Source of the DNA: Bacillota bacterium
GTDB taxonomy: Bacteria; Bacillota; Desulfotomaculia; Desulfotomaculales; VENG01
Assembly: GCA_009711705.1 (NCBI GenBank)
Contig: VENG01000015.1
Span: forward strand, 129,709-193,708
Direction of reading: 5' to 3'
Length of the DNA stretch: 64,000 nt
This document shows, in pieces, positions 36,566 to 45,432 of the stretch. Each line of letters starts with the position of its first letter. The stretch's first letter is position 1. Position numbers and translations under genes: made by a program. A model generated the notes under the pieces. The model saw only the letters and a program-made list of their open reading frames with translations. It was not told the origin of the DNA and did not search any database.

Positions 36566-37187
36566 TATCTATCACCACCACCGCCGGAGTTGGGTCATTG
36601 CCTGCCGAAGCCAGTGTCCGTAAACTACTGGTTATAACTTTTTCATTATCATAGGATAAATTGGTGCCTACAGCCACATGACAATCCGGGCAGCCTTTTT
36701 GCACAAGATATGAGGCTATTTCACAGGGAGTATACCGGTTGTCAGTCAATACGGCTACCATATTTCCGCCCTTAATCAATTGGGCAAGTCCCTGTGGTGG
36801 CCTCCCGTGCAGGCTTATAATTGAAGCCTTTTGCCAGGGCTTTTTTAGCCGGGCAAACATTAATTGAACAGAACTCACGCCCGGTATAAAGTTTAAAGTT
36901 TCGGGTGAGAACCAGCGCGCCAAATAAGAAGCCAGGCTATAAATTCCTGTATCACCTGAAACCAGAACTGTTAGTCTATGTTGACGATAATTTTGTTCTA
37001 TAAATTCTACTGCCCCTTTTAAGTCCTTATCGACCACAAATTGCTGTTGATGAGCATGTGCAAAGGATTCTAGCAGGCGCCTGCCTCCCAACACAACCGT
37101 CGCATCGGCAATTGCAGCCGCCCCCGCCGGTGTAAGAAAATCAGGATGGCCCGGGCCGGTTCCAACTACAGTTATTTTGCCTTCCAT
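36558..37187 (-). CDS. cbiE: Cobalt-precorrin-7 C5-methyltransferase
   Basis: 209-aa SAM tetrapyrrole methylase with GTGPGHPDFLTPAG at the N-terminus and VSGDTGIYSLASYL at the substrate site. It overlaps the end of cbiD by 16 bp and the start of cbiT by 8 bp. Confidence 0.94.
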   Translation of the reverse strand: MEGKITVVGTGPGHPDFLTPAGAAAIADATVVLGGRRLLESFAHAHQQQFVVDKDLKGAVEFIEQNYRQHRLTVLVSGDTGIYSLASYLARWFSPETLNFIPGVSSVQLMFARLKKPWQKASIISLHGRPPQGLAQLIKGGNMVAVLTDNRYTPCEIASYLVQKGCPDCHVAVGTNLSYDNEKVITSSLRTLASAGNDPTPAVVVIDNE

Positions 37188-38305
37188 CCAAGTACCTCCC
37201 CTATTTCCTCAGCCGGCCGGTCACTGCCTAAAATACCACTGGAAAAAGAATACAATATTGTTCCAACCTCAAGTTTACGGCCGCAAAACTCCTCTGCCCG
37301 GCGACTGGCCATAGAAGCAACAGAAGTGTACACTTCTTCTAACCCTTCCCTTTGTAACAGCACAACCGATTCCTCTGCTGTATTTAATCCCATTATTTCT
37401 TTAACCAGCTCGCGGCTGGCGCCCAGCAAGGCCGCATGAGCCGCCAAAGTCTCCCGCCGGGCATCAGCAAGGCGGCTGTGAGTATGAAAAATACCCGCGG
37501 CAACCTTTAGAAGCTTACCGATATGTCCTAATAAAATTATTCCATCCAGGCCTTTCCTTGCACTTTCCTCCAGCATGGTCCCTATGAAATTACTGGTTTG
37601 TACTATGGCATCCGCCGGAAACCCCAGTTCCTCAGCCTTATCAGCACCCATGCGGCCGGGTGTTAGTACCAGGTGCCGGTACCCTAAGGCCAGCGCCTGG
37701 TCTATTTGCGGCACCAGAGAGCGTTGGTAAGCATCCTCTGACATAGGCCTTACAATGCCGGAGGTACCCAGTATAGATATTCCCCCCATGATGCCCAGAC
37801 GAGGGTTTAGCGTTTTGGCGGCCAAATCCTCTCCTCCCGGTGCGTCAATGGTTACAAGGGCCCCGCTTTTCCCCTGTATCACCTTATCCATTTCTTGTTT
37901 AATCATTGTACTTGGTACAGGGTTTATTGCAGGCTTTCCCACCGCGACCGACAGCCCGGGCTTGGTCACTTTGCCAATACCCCGGCCCCCTTGCAGAACA
38001 ATTCCACCTGGCTGCAGACTTACCTTTGCTATAATTGTCAACCCGTCTGTAACATCAGGGTCATCACCGGCATCTTTAACTACAAATGCCGCAGCTTCAC
38101 TGCCGTTACAGGTTACTTTTATCACCGGTAGTGTCAATTCTTGATCATCAGGAAGTGTGATGGTAACTTCCTTGCTTGCAATGCCTTGCACCAAAACCAG
38201 TGCCGCAGCTTTCGCTGCCGCAGCAGCACAACTTCCCGTAGTATATCCGGAACGCAGCTTCTGCGGGCCTGCATTCTCACTGGCACTCACTTTTTCTTTA
38301 CTCAA
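37172..38305 (-). CDS. cbiD: Cobalt-precorrin-5B C1-methyltransferase
   Basis: 377-aa CbiD, unique to the anaerobic route. The signature RSGYTTGSCAAAAAKAA is near the N-terminus, followed by VQGGRGIGKVTKPGL and GTSGIVRPMS. It overlaps cbiA by 4 bp (ATGA). Confidence 0.95.
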   Translation of the reverse strand: MSKEKVSASENAGPQKLRSGYTTGSCAAAAAKAAALVLVQGIASKEVTITLPDDQELTLPVIKVTCNGSEAAAFVVKDAGDDPDVTDGLTIIAKVSLQPGGIVLQGGRGIGKVTKPGLSVAVGKPAINPVPSTMIKQEMDKVIQGKSGALVTIDAPGGEDLAAKTLNPRLGIMGGISILGTSGIVRPMSEDAYQRSLVPQIDQALALGYRHLVLTPGRMGADKAEELGFPADAIVQTSNFIGTMLEESARKGLDGIILLGHIGKLLKVAAGIFHTHSRLADARRETLAAHAALLGASRELVKEIMGLNTAEESVVLLQREGLEEVYTSVASMASRRAEEFCGRKLEVGTILYSFSSGILGSDRPAEEIGEVLGWKAK

Positions 38306-39681
38306 TCTTCATCTCTCCTACCGGCACAAGCACGTAAGAACCTCCGTGCTGCCATGGGATTAGAACGCAAATGCAGGTGCACATAGGACGCCAGTAAATT
38401 TTCCCTGGCATAGCCCTCTGTCCTTCCATCATGGCCTCTTCCGCCGTAGAGCTTGTAAGCTGTGCACAAGTCAGGACGACCCGTCATTTTAGAGTAGTGA
38501 AACTCGTGCCCCCGTAGTTCTTCCCCGGGCTGTGCCAGAATGCTCTCGGTAACAGACTTAGCAGTTACGTAACCCAAAGCCTCCAATTTCGGTTGCATTT
38601 GAATACTTCCAGGTACCAGACCGACTCCGTCAAACACGTGGCCGTCGAAGTCGACAATCTTTTCTGCCAGGTACATTAACCCCCCACATTCCGCATATAT
38701 GGGTATCCCACTGGCCGCTGTTTGGCGCAAACTGTCCCTCATACCCAAATTCCGTGCCAGCCGGGGTAAGAACATTTCGGGAAAACCGCCACCTAAATAA
38801 ACCCCGTCTACACCACTGGGAACACAAGAATCATATTGTGGACTAAAATAAACCAACTCTGCACCTAATTCTTTCAGGTAGTCCAAGCTGTCCTGGTAAT
38901 AAAAGTTAAAAGCCTCATCCCTGCCTACAGCTACCCTAACTCGAAAGTTTTCTTTAGGCCTTTCCACTGTCCGTTTTTCTTCCACGGGCGGGGCATCCCG
39001 CGCCACCGCCAACAAGCGGTTCAGGTCTACGTCCTCCGCTACAGCAGTAGTCAACTCTTCTAGTAGCCCTTCAAGTCCCCCATGCTCGGCGGCAGGCAGT
39101 AACCCCAGATGTCGCTCGGGCATGTTTATATTAGGATACCTCCTGACCGTACCCAGTACAGGGACTCCTACTTCTTCCTCTACAATTTTTTTAATGGACT
39201 CTACATGCCTGGGGCCCCCCACATTATTAAAAATGACCCCTGCTACATTAACCCTTGGATCAAAGTCACGGTAACCCTTTACCAATGCTCCGCAGCTCCT
39301 GGCCATACCCCTGGCATTAACCACCAGAATTACAGGCGCATGCAGGAGACGGGCTATATGGGCCGTACTGCCGCAATCACCGTCACGCATACCGTCAAAA
39401 AGACCCATAACTCCTTCAATTATAGAAATATGGCCACGCTCTGAATGGCGATAGAACACTTCCTGTACAACATCATTTGTTCCCATCCACGCATCTAAGT
39501 TGTGCGAATCCGCTCCTGAGGCTACCCGGTGTAAACCCGGGTCAATATAATCCGGACCTACTTTAAAAGGTTGAACGATCAGACCGCGTTTCTTTAGCGC
39601 ACTCAATAAGCCCAGTGTAAGCGTGGTTTTCCCGGCACCACTGTGGGTACCTGCAAGCACAACACGGGGAACCCGCACCAT
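38302..39681 (-). CDS. cbiA: Cobyrinate a,c-diamide synthase
   Basis: 459-aa ATP- and glutamine-dependent amidase: P-loop AGTHSGAGKTT in the N-terminal dethiobiotin-synthetase-like domain, and a class I glutaminase domain with the cysteine in YAECGGLMYL and the histidine in GHEFHYS. It is the first gene after the cobalamin riboswitch and terminator, an odd place since the enzyme acts late in the pathway. cbiB, cbiP and the nucleotide-loop genes are not in the window. Confidence 0.95.
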   Translation of the reverse strand: MVRVPRVVLAGTHSGAGKTTLTLGLLSALKKRGLIVQPFKVGPDYIDPGLHRVASGADSHNLDAWMGTNDVVQEVFYRHSERGHISIIEGVMGLFDGMRDGDCGSTAHIARLLHAPVILVVNARGMARSCGALVKGYRDFDPRVNVAGVIFNNVGGPRHVESIKKIVEEEVGVPVLGTVRRYPNINMPERHLGLLPAAEHGGLEGLLEELTTAVAEDVDLNRLLAVARDAPPVEEKRTVERPKENFRVRVAVGRDEAFNFYYQDSLDYLKELGAELVYFSPQYDSCVPSGVDGVYLGGGFPEMFLPRLARNLGMRDSLRQTAASGIPIYAECGGLMYLAEKIVDFDGHVFDGVGLVPGSIQMQPKLEALGYVTAKSVTESILAQPGEELRGHEFHYSKMTGRPDLCTAYKLYGGRGHDGRTEGYARENLLASYVHLHLRSNPMAARRFLRACAGRRDED

Positions 39682-39694
39682 AAAACCTCCCCAG

Positions 39695-39726
39695 TAAAAA
39701 ACTCCTTACCCGAAACGGATAAGGAG
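39695..39726 (-). terminator. Intrinsic terminator controlled by the cobalamin riboswitch
   Basis: A 10-bp hairpin (CTCCTTATCC with GGGTAAGGAG) followed by six T on the minus strand, 14 bp before the cbiA start. It fits the off-state of a transcriptional riboswitch. Confidence 0.9.
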
Positions 39727-40062
39727 CTATCAATTGTGATGACCTAACTACTAACTACTTATTGAAAGTTAGTCTACACTCACCTTTCCGCGAAGGTGTC
39801 CTGCGTTTAAAACGGCATGGGCAGGTTTCCTGGCTCCCGGATCATACTGCCTTTACACCTTCCCGCCCGGCACTCAACTCTTGTTTATCATAGTTGTTTC
39901 AGCTTCCGTTTCCGGCTAGTCGTTTTGCAACAAAACCGTAAACCATTGAAGTTGAGTGCCGGGCAGTGGTAGTTTACGTAAAGACTATCCCCGGTTACAG
40001 TGGCGGGACCGCTCGGGCTTCACACCCAATTCCCTATTAACCCCCGAAAGGGCACCCATACT
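39727..40062 (-). promoter_or_regulatory. Cobalamin riboswitch and expression platform
   Basis: Reading the minus strand: P2 region with GGTGCCC...GGGAA (40030-40057), the conserved GCCACTG (39998-40004), a 15-bp perfect peripheral stem (39865-39879 with 39950-39964), the B12 box AGCCAGGAAACCTGCC (39820-39834) and the P13-like CACCTTCGCGGAAAGGTG (39781-39798). Between B12 box and terminator lies a TAACT-rich tract (GACTAACTTTC...) that could act as antiterminator. It controls cbiA-cbiC in cis. Confidence 0.92.
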
Positions 40063-40141
40063 GTATTTATGCAATTATGTAGATTAGTTAGTTAAATTAT
40101 AATTTATTCACCAATAAAAGACAAGGTTTACTTTGGAACGG

Positions 40142-41398
40142 CTAAGGTAAAGACAATGAAATTGCAGGCACATAGGTGATAATTAATATATCAAGAATCA
40201 GGATAACAAAAAAAGGAAGCAGAGAGCGTGTAATAGTCTCAATACCTATTCCCGCAATGTTACAGGTGATGAACAAATTTACCCCTAAAGGAGGTGTTAC
40301 CATACCCACAGCAAGATTCACAATCATAATCACACCAAAGTGCACCGGGTCTATGCCTAAGGAAGTAGCTATAGGAAGAAGTATGGGCGTTAAAATTACC
40401 AGAGCAGCAGATGATTCAAAGAACATCCCCACTATTAAGAGCAATATATTAACCAGCAATAGATACACCAGCGGGCTCTCAGATAGCCCCAGCACAGCGC
40501 CGGCAATTGCCTGCGGCATCTGCTCCCTGGTTAGTATCCATCCCAAGAGTGAAGCCGATGCAATGATAATCATGATCACCGATGTAGTACGGGCAGATTG
40601 AACGAGAATACCAGGCATATCTTTTAGGCCAAATTCCCTGTATACCAATCCGCCTACTACCAAGCCGTATACGACGGCGACTACCGCCGCCTCGGTGGGA
40701 GTAAAAACACCACCATATATGCCCCCTAAAATTATAAAGGGCATTAAAAGAGCCAATAACGCTCCACCGAAAGATCGCAGCAGATGAGCAAAAGAGATTT
40801 CTGCATTTCCCTTGTATCCCCTGCGCCGTGAAATATAATATGCTACAAGCATTACTGACCCTGCAACCAGTATGCCGGGATAAATACCTGCTAAAAACAT
40901 ATCACCGATAGAAACAGAGGCTAATACACCATAAAGAATCATTGGTATGCTCGGTGGGATAATCACTCCCATTTCACCGGATGAAGCCACCACAGCCGAA
41001 GAAAACTCTTTTGCATATCCCTTCTCCTGCATCGCAGGAATCAAAACAGCCCCTACTGCAGCAGCAGTGGCGGCACTTGAACCTGAAATAGCAGCAAAAA
41101 ACATGCAAGTAAGCACCGCCGCCAGCGCCAGTCCGCCGCTCAAAGTCCCAACCAATGCACTCACAAATTCTATCAGGCGGCGGGAAAGACCACCTCGTTC
41201 CATGAGATTGCCGGCGAGAATAAAAAAAGGTACAGCCAGTAAAGGAAAAGAATTAACGGCAGTAACCATGCGCTGGGACACCAGAGTCAAAGGCACATCC
41301 CCTATCATGATTAAACCCAGCAGCGAAACCAAACCCAAGGCCACGGCTATGGGTACACTCAGTGCGAATAATAAAAGCAAAGATATAAGCAAAATCAC
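40142..41398 (-). CDS. dctM: TRAP transporter large permease (DctM)
   Basis: 418-aa membrane protein with about 12 hydrophobic segments and the DctM signatures FFILAGNLMERGG and GSGSSAATAAAVG-like SGSSAATAAAVGAVLIPAM, plus FTPTEAAVVAVVYG. With DctQ and DctP it makes a sodium-driven tripartite transporter for organic acids or related anions. It overlaps dctQ by 4 bp. The 3' end faces the cobalamin riboswitch 80 bp away. Confidence 0.95.
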   Translation of the reverse strand: MILLISLLLLFALSVPIAVALGLVSLLGLIMIGDVPLTLVSQRMVTAVNSFPLLAVPFFILAGNLMERGGLSRRLIEFVSALVGTLSGGLALAAVLTCMFFAAISGSSAATAAAVGAVLIPAMQEKGYAKEFSSAVVASSGEMGVIIPPSIPMILYGVLASVSIGDMFLAGIYPGILVAGSVMLVAYYISRRRGYKGNAEISFAHLLRSFGGALLALLMPFIILGGIYGGVFTPTEAAVVAVVYGLVVGGLVYREFGLKDMPGILVQSARTTSVIMIIIASASLLGWILTREQMPQAIAGAVLGLSESPLVYLLLVNILLLIVGMFFESSAALVILTPILLPIATSLGIDPVHFGVIMIVNLAVGMVTPPLGVNLFITCNIAGIGIETITRSLLPFFVILILDILIITYVPAISLSLP

Positions 41399-41880
41399 CC
41401 CATGGATTTCGCCTCTTTGGTGTAATCAGCCAGCCAGGCCAAGGAATTAATGAACATCAATAATCCTCCCACCGGAACCGCGGCGTATACCCAAGCCATG
41501 GAAATACCAGTGGCGGCCGCTCTCTGTCCAGCTACAATAATAGTCGTTTGCGTGCCATAAATGATTAATACCAGGAAAAAAAGGGCTGATAAAAATTGGA
41601 CCAAAATCTCTATACGCAACCTGCCGACGGCAGGAATTTTTCGAACCAGAGCGTCCACTCCGATAAAGCCCCTGTTCCTTGCTGCCAGAGCTCCACCGAG
41701 AAAGGTAATCCATACCAGACAGTAAAGAGCTACCTCCTCTGACCACACCAAAGGCTTCTCCAGTACAAAACGGAAAGTGACCTGGCTAAACACCACCGCT
41801 ACCATGACCGCCGTAAAAAGAGCAAGCAGCCAGAATATAAATCTATTAAGCCAATGGACCCCTTTTAACATTAATTGCAT
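41395..41880 (-). CDS. dctQ: TRAP transporter small permease (DctQ)
   Basis: 161-aa protein with four transmembrane helices and the DctQ hallmarks FRFVLEKPLVWSEEVALYCLVW and GALAARNRGFIGVD. It overlaps dctM by 4 bp and follows dctP by 17 bp. Confidence 0.93.
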   Translation of the reverse strand: MQLMLKGVHWLNRFIFWLLALFTAVMVAVVFSQVTFRFVLEKPLVWSEEVALYCLVWITFLGGALAARNRGFIGVDALVRKIPAVGRLRIEILVQFLSALFFLVLIIYGTQTTIIVAGQRAAATGISMAWVYAAVPVGGLLMFINSLAWLADYTKEAKSMG

Positions 41881-41897
41881 TTGTGTCCCCCGGGTAA

Positions 41898-42905
41898 CTA
41901 TTTGGTTTCAATTATCTTTTCAATGAGTTCCGGGCCGAACTCCTCTTCAAATTGATCATAAACTCCACTGGTAGCTTTTTTAAATTCCGCGCGGTCCGGC
42001 CTAGTAATTTGCATTCCTTCCTCTTGCAACTTGGCCAGTTGGTTGTTTTCGCTTTCAGTAATCAAAGAACGTTCATAAGTAGCGGCCTTTAGCGCTGCTT
42101 CCCTTACAGCTTCACGCTGGTCAGTAGTCAAAGAATCCATTTTGTCTTTTGCTGCCATCAACACGGCCGGCGAATACACATGCCCGGTCAGTGCCAGATA
42201 GTCTTGTACTTCGTAGAGGTGATGTGAATAAATAATAGCCACAGGATTTTCCTGCCCGTCAATAGTTCCCTGCTGCAGACTAGTAAACACTTCACTCCAC
42301 GCCATGGGAGTGGCATCTACCCCCAATTCCCTAAAAGCAGCTACGTGAACCCTGTTCTTCATGGTGCGCAGTTTAAGCCCGTCCATATCTTCCGGCTTAT
42401 TTAACGGTCGCTTGGAATTGGTTACATGACGAAAACCATTCTCCCAAAAAGAAAGGCCAATTATACCCTTTGACTCAAACTTGGCCAGAAGATTTTGACC
42501 GATATCTCCGTCCAAAACGGTGTACGCATGTTGCTTATCCCTAAACAAAAAAGGAAGATCTACCACGTTCATCTCAGGAACAAAATTTCCCAGTGGGCCG
42601 GTAGAAGACAGAACTAAATCAACCGTTCCCAATTGCAGGCCCTCCACCATATCTCTTTCGTCTCCAAGAGAAGCATTGGGATATATCTCAACCTGCACTG
42701 TTCCACCGGTTTTTTCCTCCACCAGGCTTTTAAACTTTTCCAATCCGCGGTGATAAGCATGTCCTTCATTGACCGCGTGCCCGGCCCTTAATGTTACCTG
42801 CCCCGGCTCACCTTCCTTTTCTTTTCCAGCACAACCCGCCGTCAATAAAACAACAGCCAATATAACAACAGCCAACAGCATGGTTAAGGTTTTCAATTTA
42901 CCCAT
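41898..42905 (-). CDS. dctP: TRAP transporter solute-binding lipoprotein (DctP)
   Basis: About 335-aa binding protein. The N-terminal signal has a hydrophobic core and lipobox LTAGC, so it is anchored to the outer face of the membrane, as expected for a Gram-positive. Family segments: LRAGHAVNEGHAYHRG, VQVEIYPNASLGDERDM, the LRTMKNRVHVAA arginine and DGQENPV. The ATG at 42905 is chosen because AAAGGGTG is six bases upstream; an upstream in-frame ATG at 42938 would hide the signal peptide. The substrate is not predictable. Confidence 0.94.
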   Translation of the reverse strand: MGKLKTLTMLLAVVILAVVLLTAGCAGKEKEGEPGQVTLRAGHAVNEGHAYHRGLEKFKSLVEEKTGGTVQVEIYPNASLGDERDMVEGLQLGTVDLVLSSTGPLGNFVPEMNVVDLPFLFRDKQHAYTVLDGDIGQNLLAKFESKGIIGLSFWENGFRHVTNSKRPLNKPEDMDGLKLRTMKNRVHVAAFRELGVDATPMAWSEVFTSLQQGTIDGQENPVAIIYSHHLYEVQDYLALTGHVYSPAVLMAAKDKMDSLTTDQREAVREAALKAATYERSLITESENNQLAKLQEEGMQITRPDRAEFKKATSGVYDQFEEEFGPELIEKIIETK

Positions 42906-43164
42906 AGATAACACCCTTTCTCTCACAAAGTAGCACATAAGCCGGGAATGTAAATGATAAGAGATAGTGTAAGCAGACTACCACTACCCTATCCGCGTTT
43001 AATCCCTTTAAGGATAACACTACTCCCTATTCAATGCTTATAAAGCTTTCTACTCTACAAATGTAATTCCTGCTAACATTCCAAAGTTGCAGGAAAGCAT
43101 AATAAAAACACGAATATGTACATGTTTGTCTCTTCTTTCAAAACCAAAAGTGAGGTGGCACAAA

Positions 43165-44022
43165 ATGAAACAGCAATTAAAAGATTTAGCAATGATAATC
43201 ATTGGGGTAATTATCACTGCCGTGGGCATAAACTCTTTTATTATACCCTACAAAATTTTAGCCGGCGGGGTAACCGGTTTAGCTATACTTGGCCAGTACA
43301 TTACCGGAGTTGAAACGTACATAATACTTTTTGTTATCAATATTCCCATCTTCCTTTTAGGGGCCAAGGAAATAAACAAACGATTCATTATCTTTAGTTT
43401 TATTGCCACGGCAGGGCTGTCTTTAAGTCTTCCTCTTTTGGAAGGAATAACGATTAATACGCAGGATATACTACTGGCCTCCATTTTTGGCGGTATTATT
43501 ATCGGCATTGGAAATGGGTTAATATTCAGAGCCGGCAGTTCCTTCGGAGGCACTGACATCATCGCGGTTATTTTTAAGAAAAAGCTGGATCTAAACGTGG
43601 GAGAATTTTTACTTCTTTCCAATGTTGTGATTGTTGTCGGCTCACTGATAGTTAATAGTGCTGAGCTGGCAATGTACACCATCGTTTGCATGGCGGTATC
43701 ATCAAAAATAATTGACATTGTACAGTACGGCTTCAATACCAAAAAGACGGCCATGATTGTTTCAGGCCGCCCGGAGGAGTTGGCTCAGAGTATTGTTAAC
43801 GAATTCGGCCGGGGTGCCACCCTGCTTTCAGGCCAAGGAGCATATTCCCTAACGGAAAAAAAGGTGATCAATTGTGTGGTCAATCGCTTTGAACTCCCAC
43901 GCTTAAAAAACCTGGTAAGAGAAATTGATCCCGAAGCCTTTATGACTATCACCGCAACAAACGAGGTTTTAGGTGGTGGTTTTGCCGGAAACCGGGAGTA
44001 CGAATGGTATTCTAAGGGTTAA
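43165..44022 (+). CDS. YitT-family membrane protein (DUF161 plus DUF2179)
   Basis: 285-aa protein with five to six transmembrane segments starting IIGVIITAVGINSF, the core LAGGVTGLA and GGIIIGIGNGLIFRAGSSFGGTD, and a soluble C-terminal domain with FGRGATLLSGQGAYS. The function of this family is unknown. The ATG at 43165 has GAGGTGG six bases upstream; the frame extends upstream to 43087 without one. Divergent from dctP. Confidence 0.92.
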   Translation: MKQQLKDLAMIIIGVIITAVGINSFIIPYKILAGGVTGLAILGQYITGVETYIILFVINIPIFLLGAKEINKRFIIFSFIATAGLSLSLPLLEGITINTQDILLASIFGGIIIGIGNGLIFRAGSSFGGTDIIAVIFKKKLDLNVGEFLLLSNVVIVVGSLIVNSAELAMYTIVCMAVSSKIIDIVQYGFNTKKTAMIVSGRPEELAQSIVNEFGRGATLLSGQGAYSLTEKKVINCVVNRFELPRLKNLVREIDPEAFMTITATNEVLGGGFAGNREYEWYSKG

Positions 44023-44030
44023 CGTTTGCT

Positions 44031-44141
44031 ATGCACAAAAGGGAAATTCGTCAGCAGTATGCAAAGGAAATTATTTCTAAAGGATATGTTATTAGTGAAC
44101 ATTATTTGGGGATAATAAATATTATAGTGGAAGCAAATTAG
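44031..44141 (+). CDS. Possible small ORF, 36 aa
   Basis: An open frame directly after the YitT gene encodes a short basic then hydrophobic peptide (MHKREIRQQYAKEI... ending GIINIIVEAN). There is no good ribosome site, so it is either a small peptide or a decayed fragment. Confidence 0.25.
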   Translation: MHKREIRQQYAKEIISKGYVISEHYLGIINIIVEAN

Positions 44142-44157
44142 CTATGTAGGTGTTTAT

Positions 44158-44349
44158 ATGAAAGTAACTTTAATGCCATGCGCTCAATGCCACTACCCGC
44201 ACGGCCCGGATTGTGAGTTTTGTGAACGATACTTTAAATGGCTCATAAAAGTAAAACCGGAAGACGTTGTGATCACAGAAATAGTAGACAGTGACCAAGC
44301 CGAAAACTTTACCTGCCCTCACTGCGCGAAGTGGTTCAGTGTTGGGTAA
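44158..44349 (+). CDS. Small zinc-ribbon-like protein, 63 aa
   Basis: A short protein with three cysteine pairs, CAQC, CEFC and CPHC, suited to one or two zinc ribbons. No family is recognised. TAGGTG lies eight bases upstream of the ATG. It follows the YitT gene and the 36-aa ORF in the same direction. Confidence 0.5.
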   Translation: MKVTLMPCAQCHYPHGPDCEFCERYFKWLIKVKPEDVVITEIVDSDQAENFTCPHCAKWFSVG

Positions 44350-44637
44350 ATCATTTTATCAATAACGTGCCGCCTAGTATAGAGGAATATTATGATCTGG
44401 AAAAAATCCAGAAAATCATGCTTTGATACATTAGCTAATTTAGCTGCCTTACCGCAAGACATACTTCCATCAGTATAAAAACTTCATATACGCACAAATA
44501 TGGCAGCTAATGTCCGGGCAAAAATCCATACCAAAGCTATAAAAAGAGGGAAGACTAAACAAGGGATTCACACTTTATTTCGTGAGAATCCCTTGTTTAA
44601 GTGGGGACGGTTTTTAAAGGGGCCAGTGCATGTGGAT
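44350..44637. other. Non-coding stretch with inverted repeats
   Basis: 288 bp with no convincing gene. It contains a 14-bp inverted repeat (44556-44569 with 44586-44599), followed at about 44602 by GTGGGGACGGTTTTT, a REP-like sequence also hinted at near 49312. Short inverted matches also occur around 44435-44450 and 44500-44510. Confidence 0.35.
44556..44599. repeat. 14-bp inverted repeat hairpin
   Basis: TAAACAAGGGATTC and its reverse complement separated by 16 bases, just downstream of the converging methyltransferase gene. It may be a terminator for either side or a repeat-element end; the T-run is poor. Confidence 0.45.
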
Positions 44638-45351
44638 TTATGTACAGTTGTTGATCTTTGTGCAGAAATACCGGGCAATTACCCCGTTTTCATAATTGGA
44701 TTGATCAATACGAAAACCGGTTCTTGCCAAAAGAGCTTCCATTATCCACGTAAAGGTTGAGTACTCCTTTTGAACATGCATTCGAATATCTTCTGCTGTT
44801 TCCGGACCGGCGCTTCGTTCGATATCGGCTATCCATTTTGTGATGTTCTCTACGTAGTTTTCCTCGGAAAAAACCACGTCCATTAGAAACAATCGTCCCC
44901 GGTTCTTCAACATGGTGTTTATTCGACTCAGGGCAGCAAATTTCCAGAAATCAGGCAGATGATGTAGGGCCAAACTCGTCACAATCACATCTACCGGATC
45001 TTCGAGATGATTGTACGTCAGAAAGCCTCCATGACCAAATACGATATTGTCGACCCCGTGGGAATCGGCCTTCTTTTTAGCGTAATCGAGCATCACACGA
45101 GATACATCAACCGCATATACCTTCGAGCATCGTTTGGCAGCCTCAATTGCAAATGTTCCGGTTCCGGCCCCGAAATCAAGGATAACCTGTTTCTTCCGTA
45201 CAGCCAGACGATCAAGAATGAATTGACTTTCCTTCTGAATATTTCTGAATTGATTGTGCCGTAAATCGTATGCCTCTACTTCAGCAACATTTCCGTAATC
45301 TTTACCGATCTGTTGCATTTCGTCGTATTGCCATGCAGAATAATTTGCCAT
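44638..45351 (-). CDS. Class I SAM-dependent methyltransferase
   Basis: 237-aa protein with motif I VILDFGAGTGTFAIEA, the acidic residue at YAVDVSRVML and LALHHLPDFW, typical of Methyltransf_11/25 proteins. N-terminal NYSAWQYDEMQQIGKDYG may bind the substrate. It lies 81 bp after the ABC permease gene and in the same direction, so it could be cotranscribed. The methyl acceptor is unknown. Confidence 0.85.
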   Translation of the reverse strand: MANYSAWQYDEMQQIGKDYGNVAEVEAYDLRHNQFRNIQKESQFILDRLAVRKKQVILDFGAGTGTFAIEAAKRCSKVYAVDVSRVMLDYAKKKADSHGVDNIVFGHGGFLTYNHLEDPVDVIVTSLALHHLPDFWKFAALSRINTMLKNRGRLFLMDVVFSEENYVENITKWIADIERSAGPETAEDIRMHVQKEYSTFTWIMEALLARTGFRIDQSNYENGVIARYFCTKINNCT

Positions 45352-45432
45352 ACTGATTCCTTCCCCTTTCTCCCTTACCCGTCATGAAAAGACTAAAGCT
45401 TTATCAAGAATTGACATATTATTTAAGCATAA

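Noticed and set aside
44500..44760. 86-aa plus-strand ORF
   Set aside because: It overlaps the methyltransferase gene and spans the inverted repeat; composition is not protein-like.
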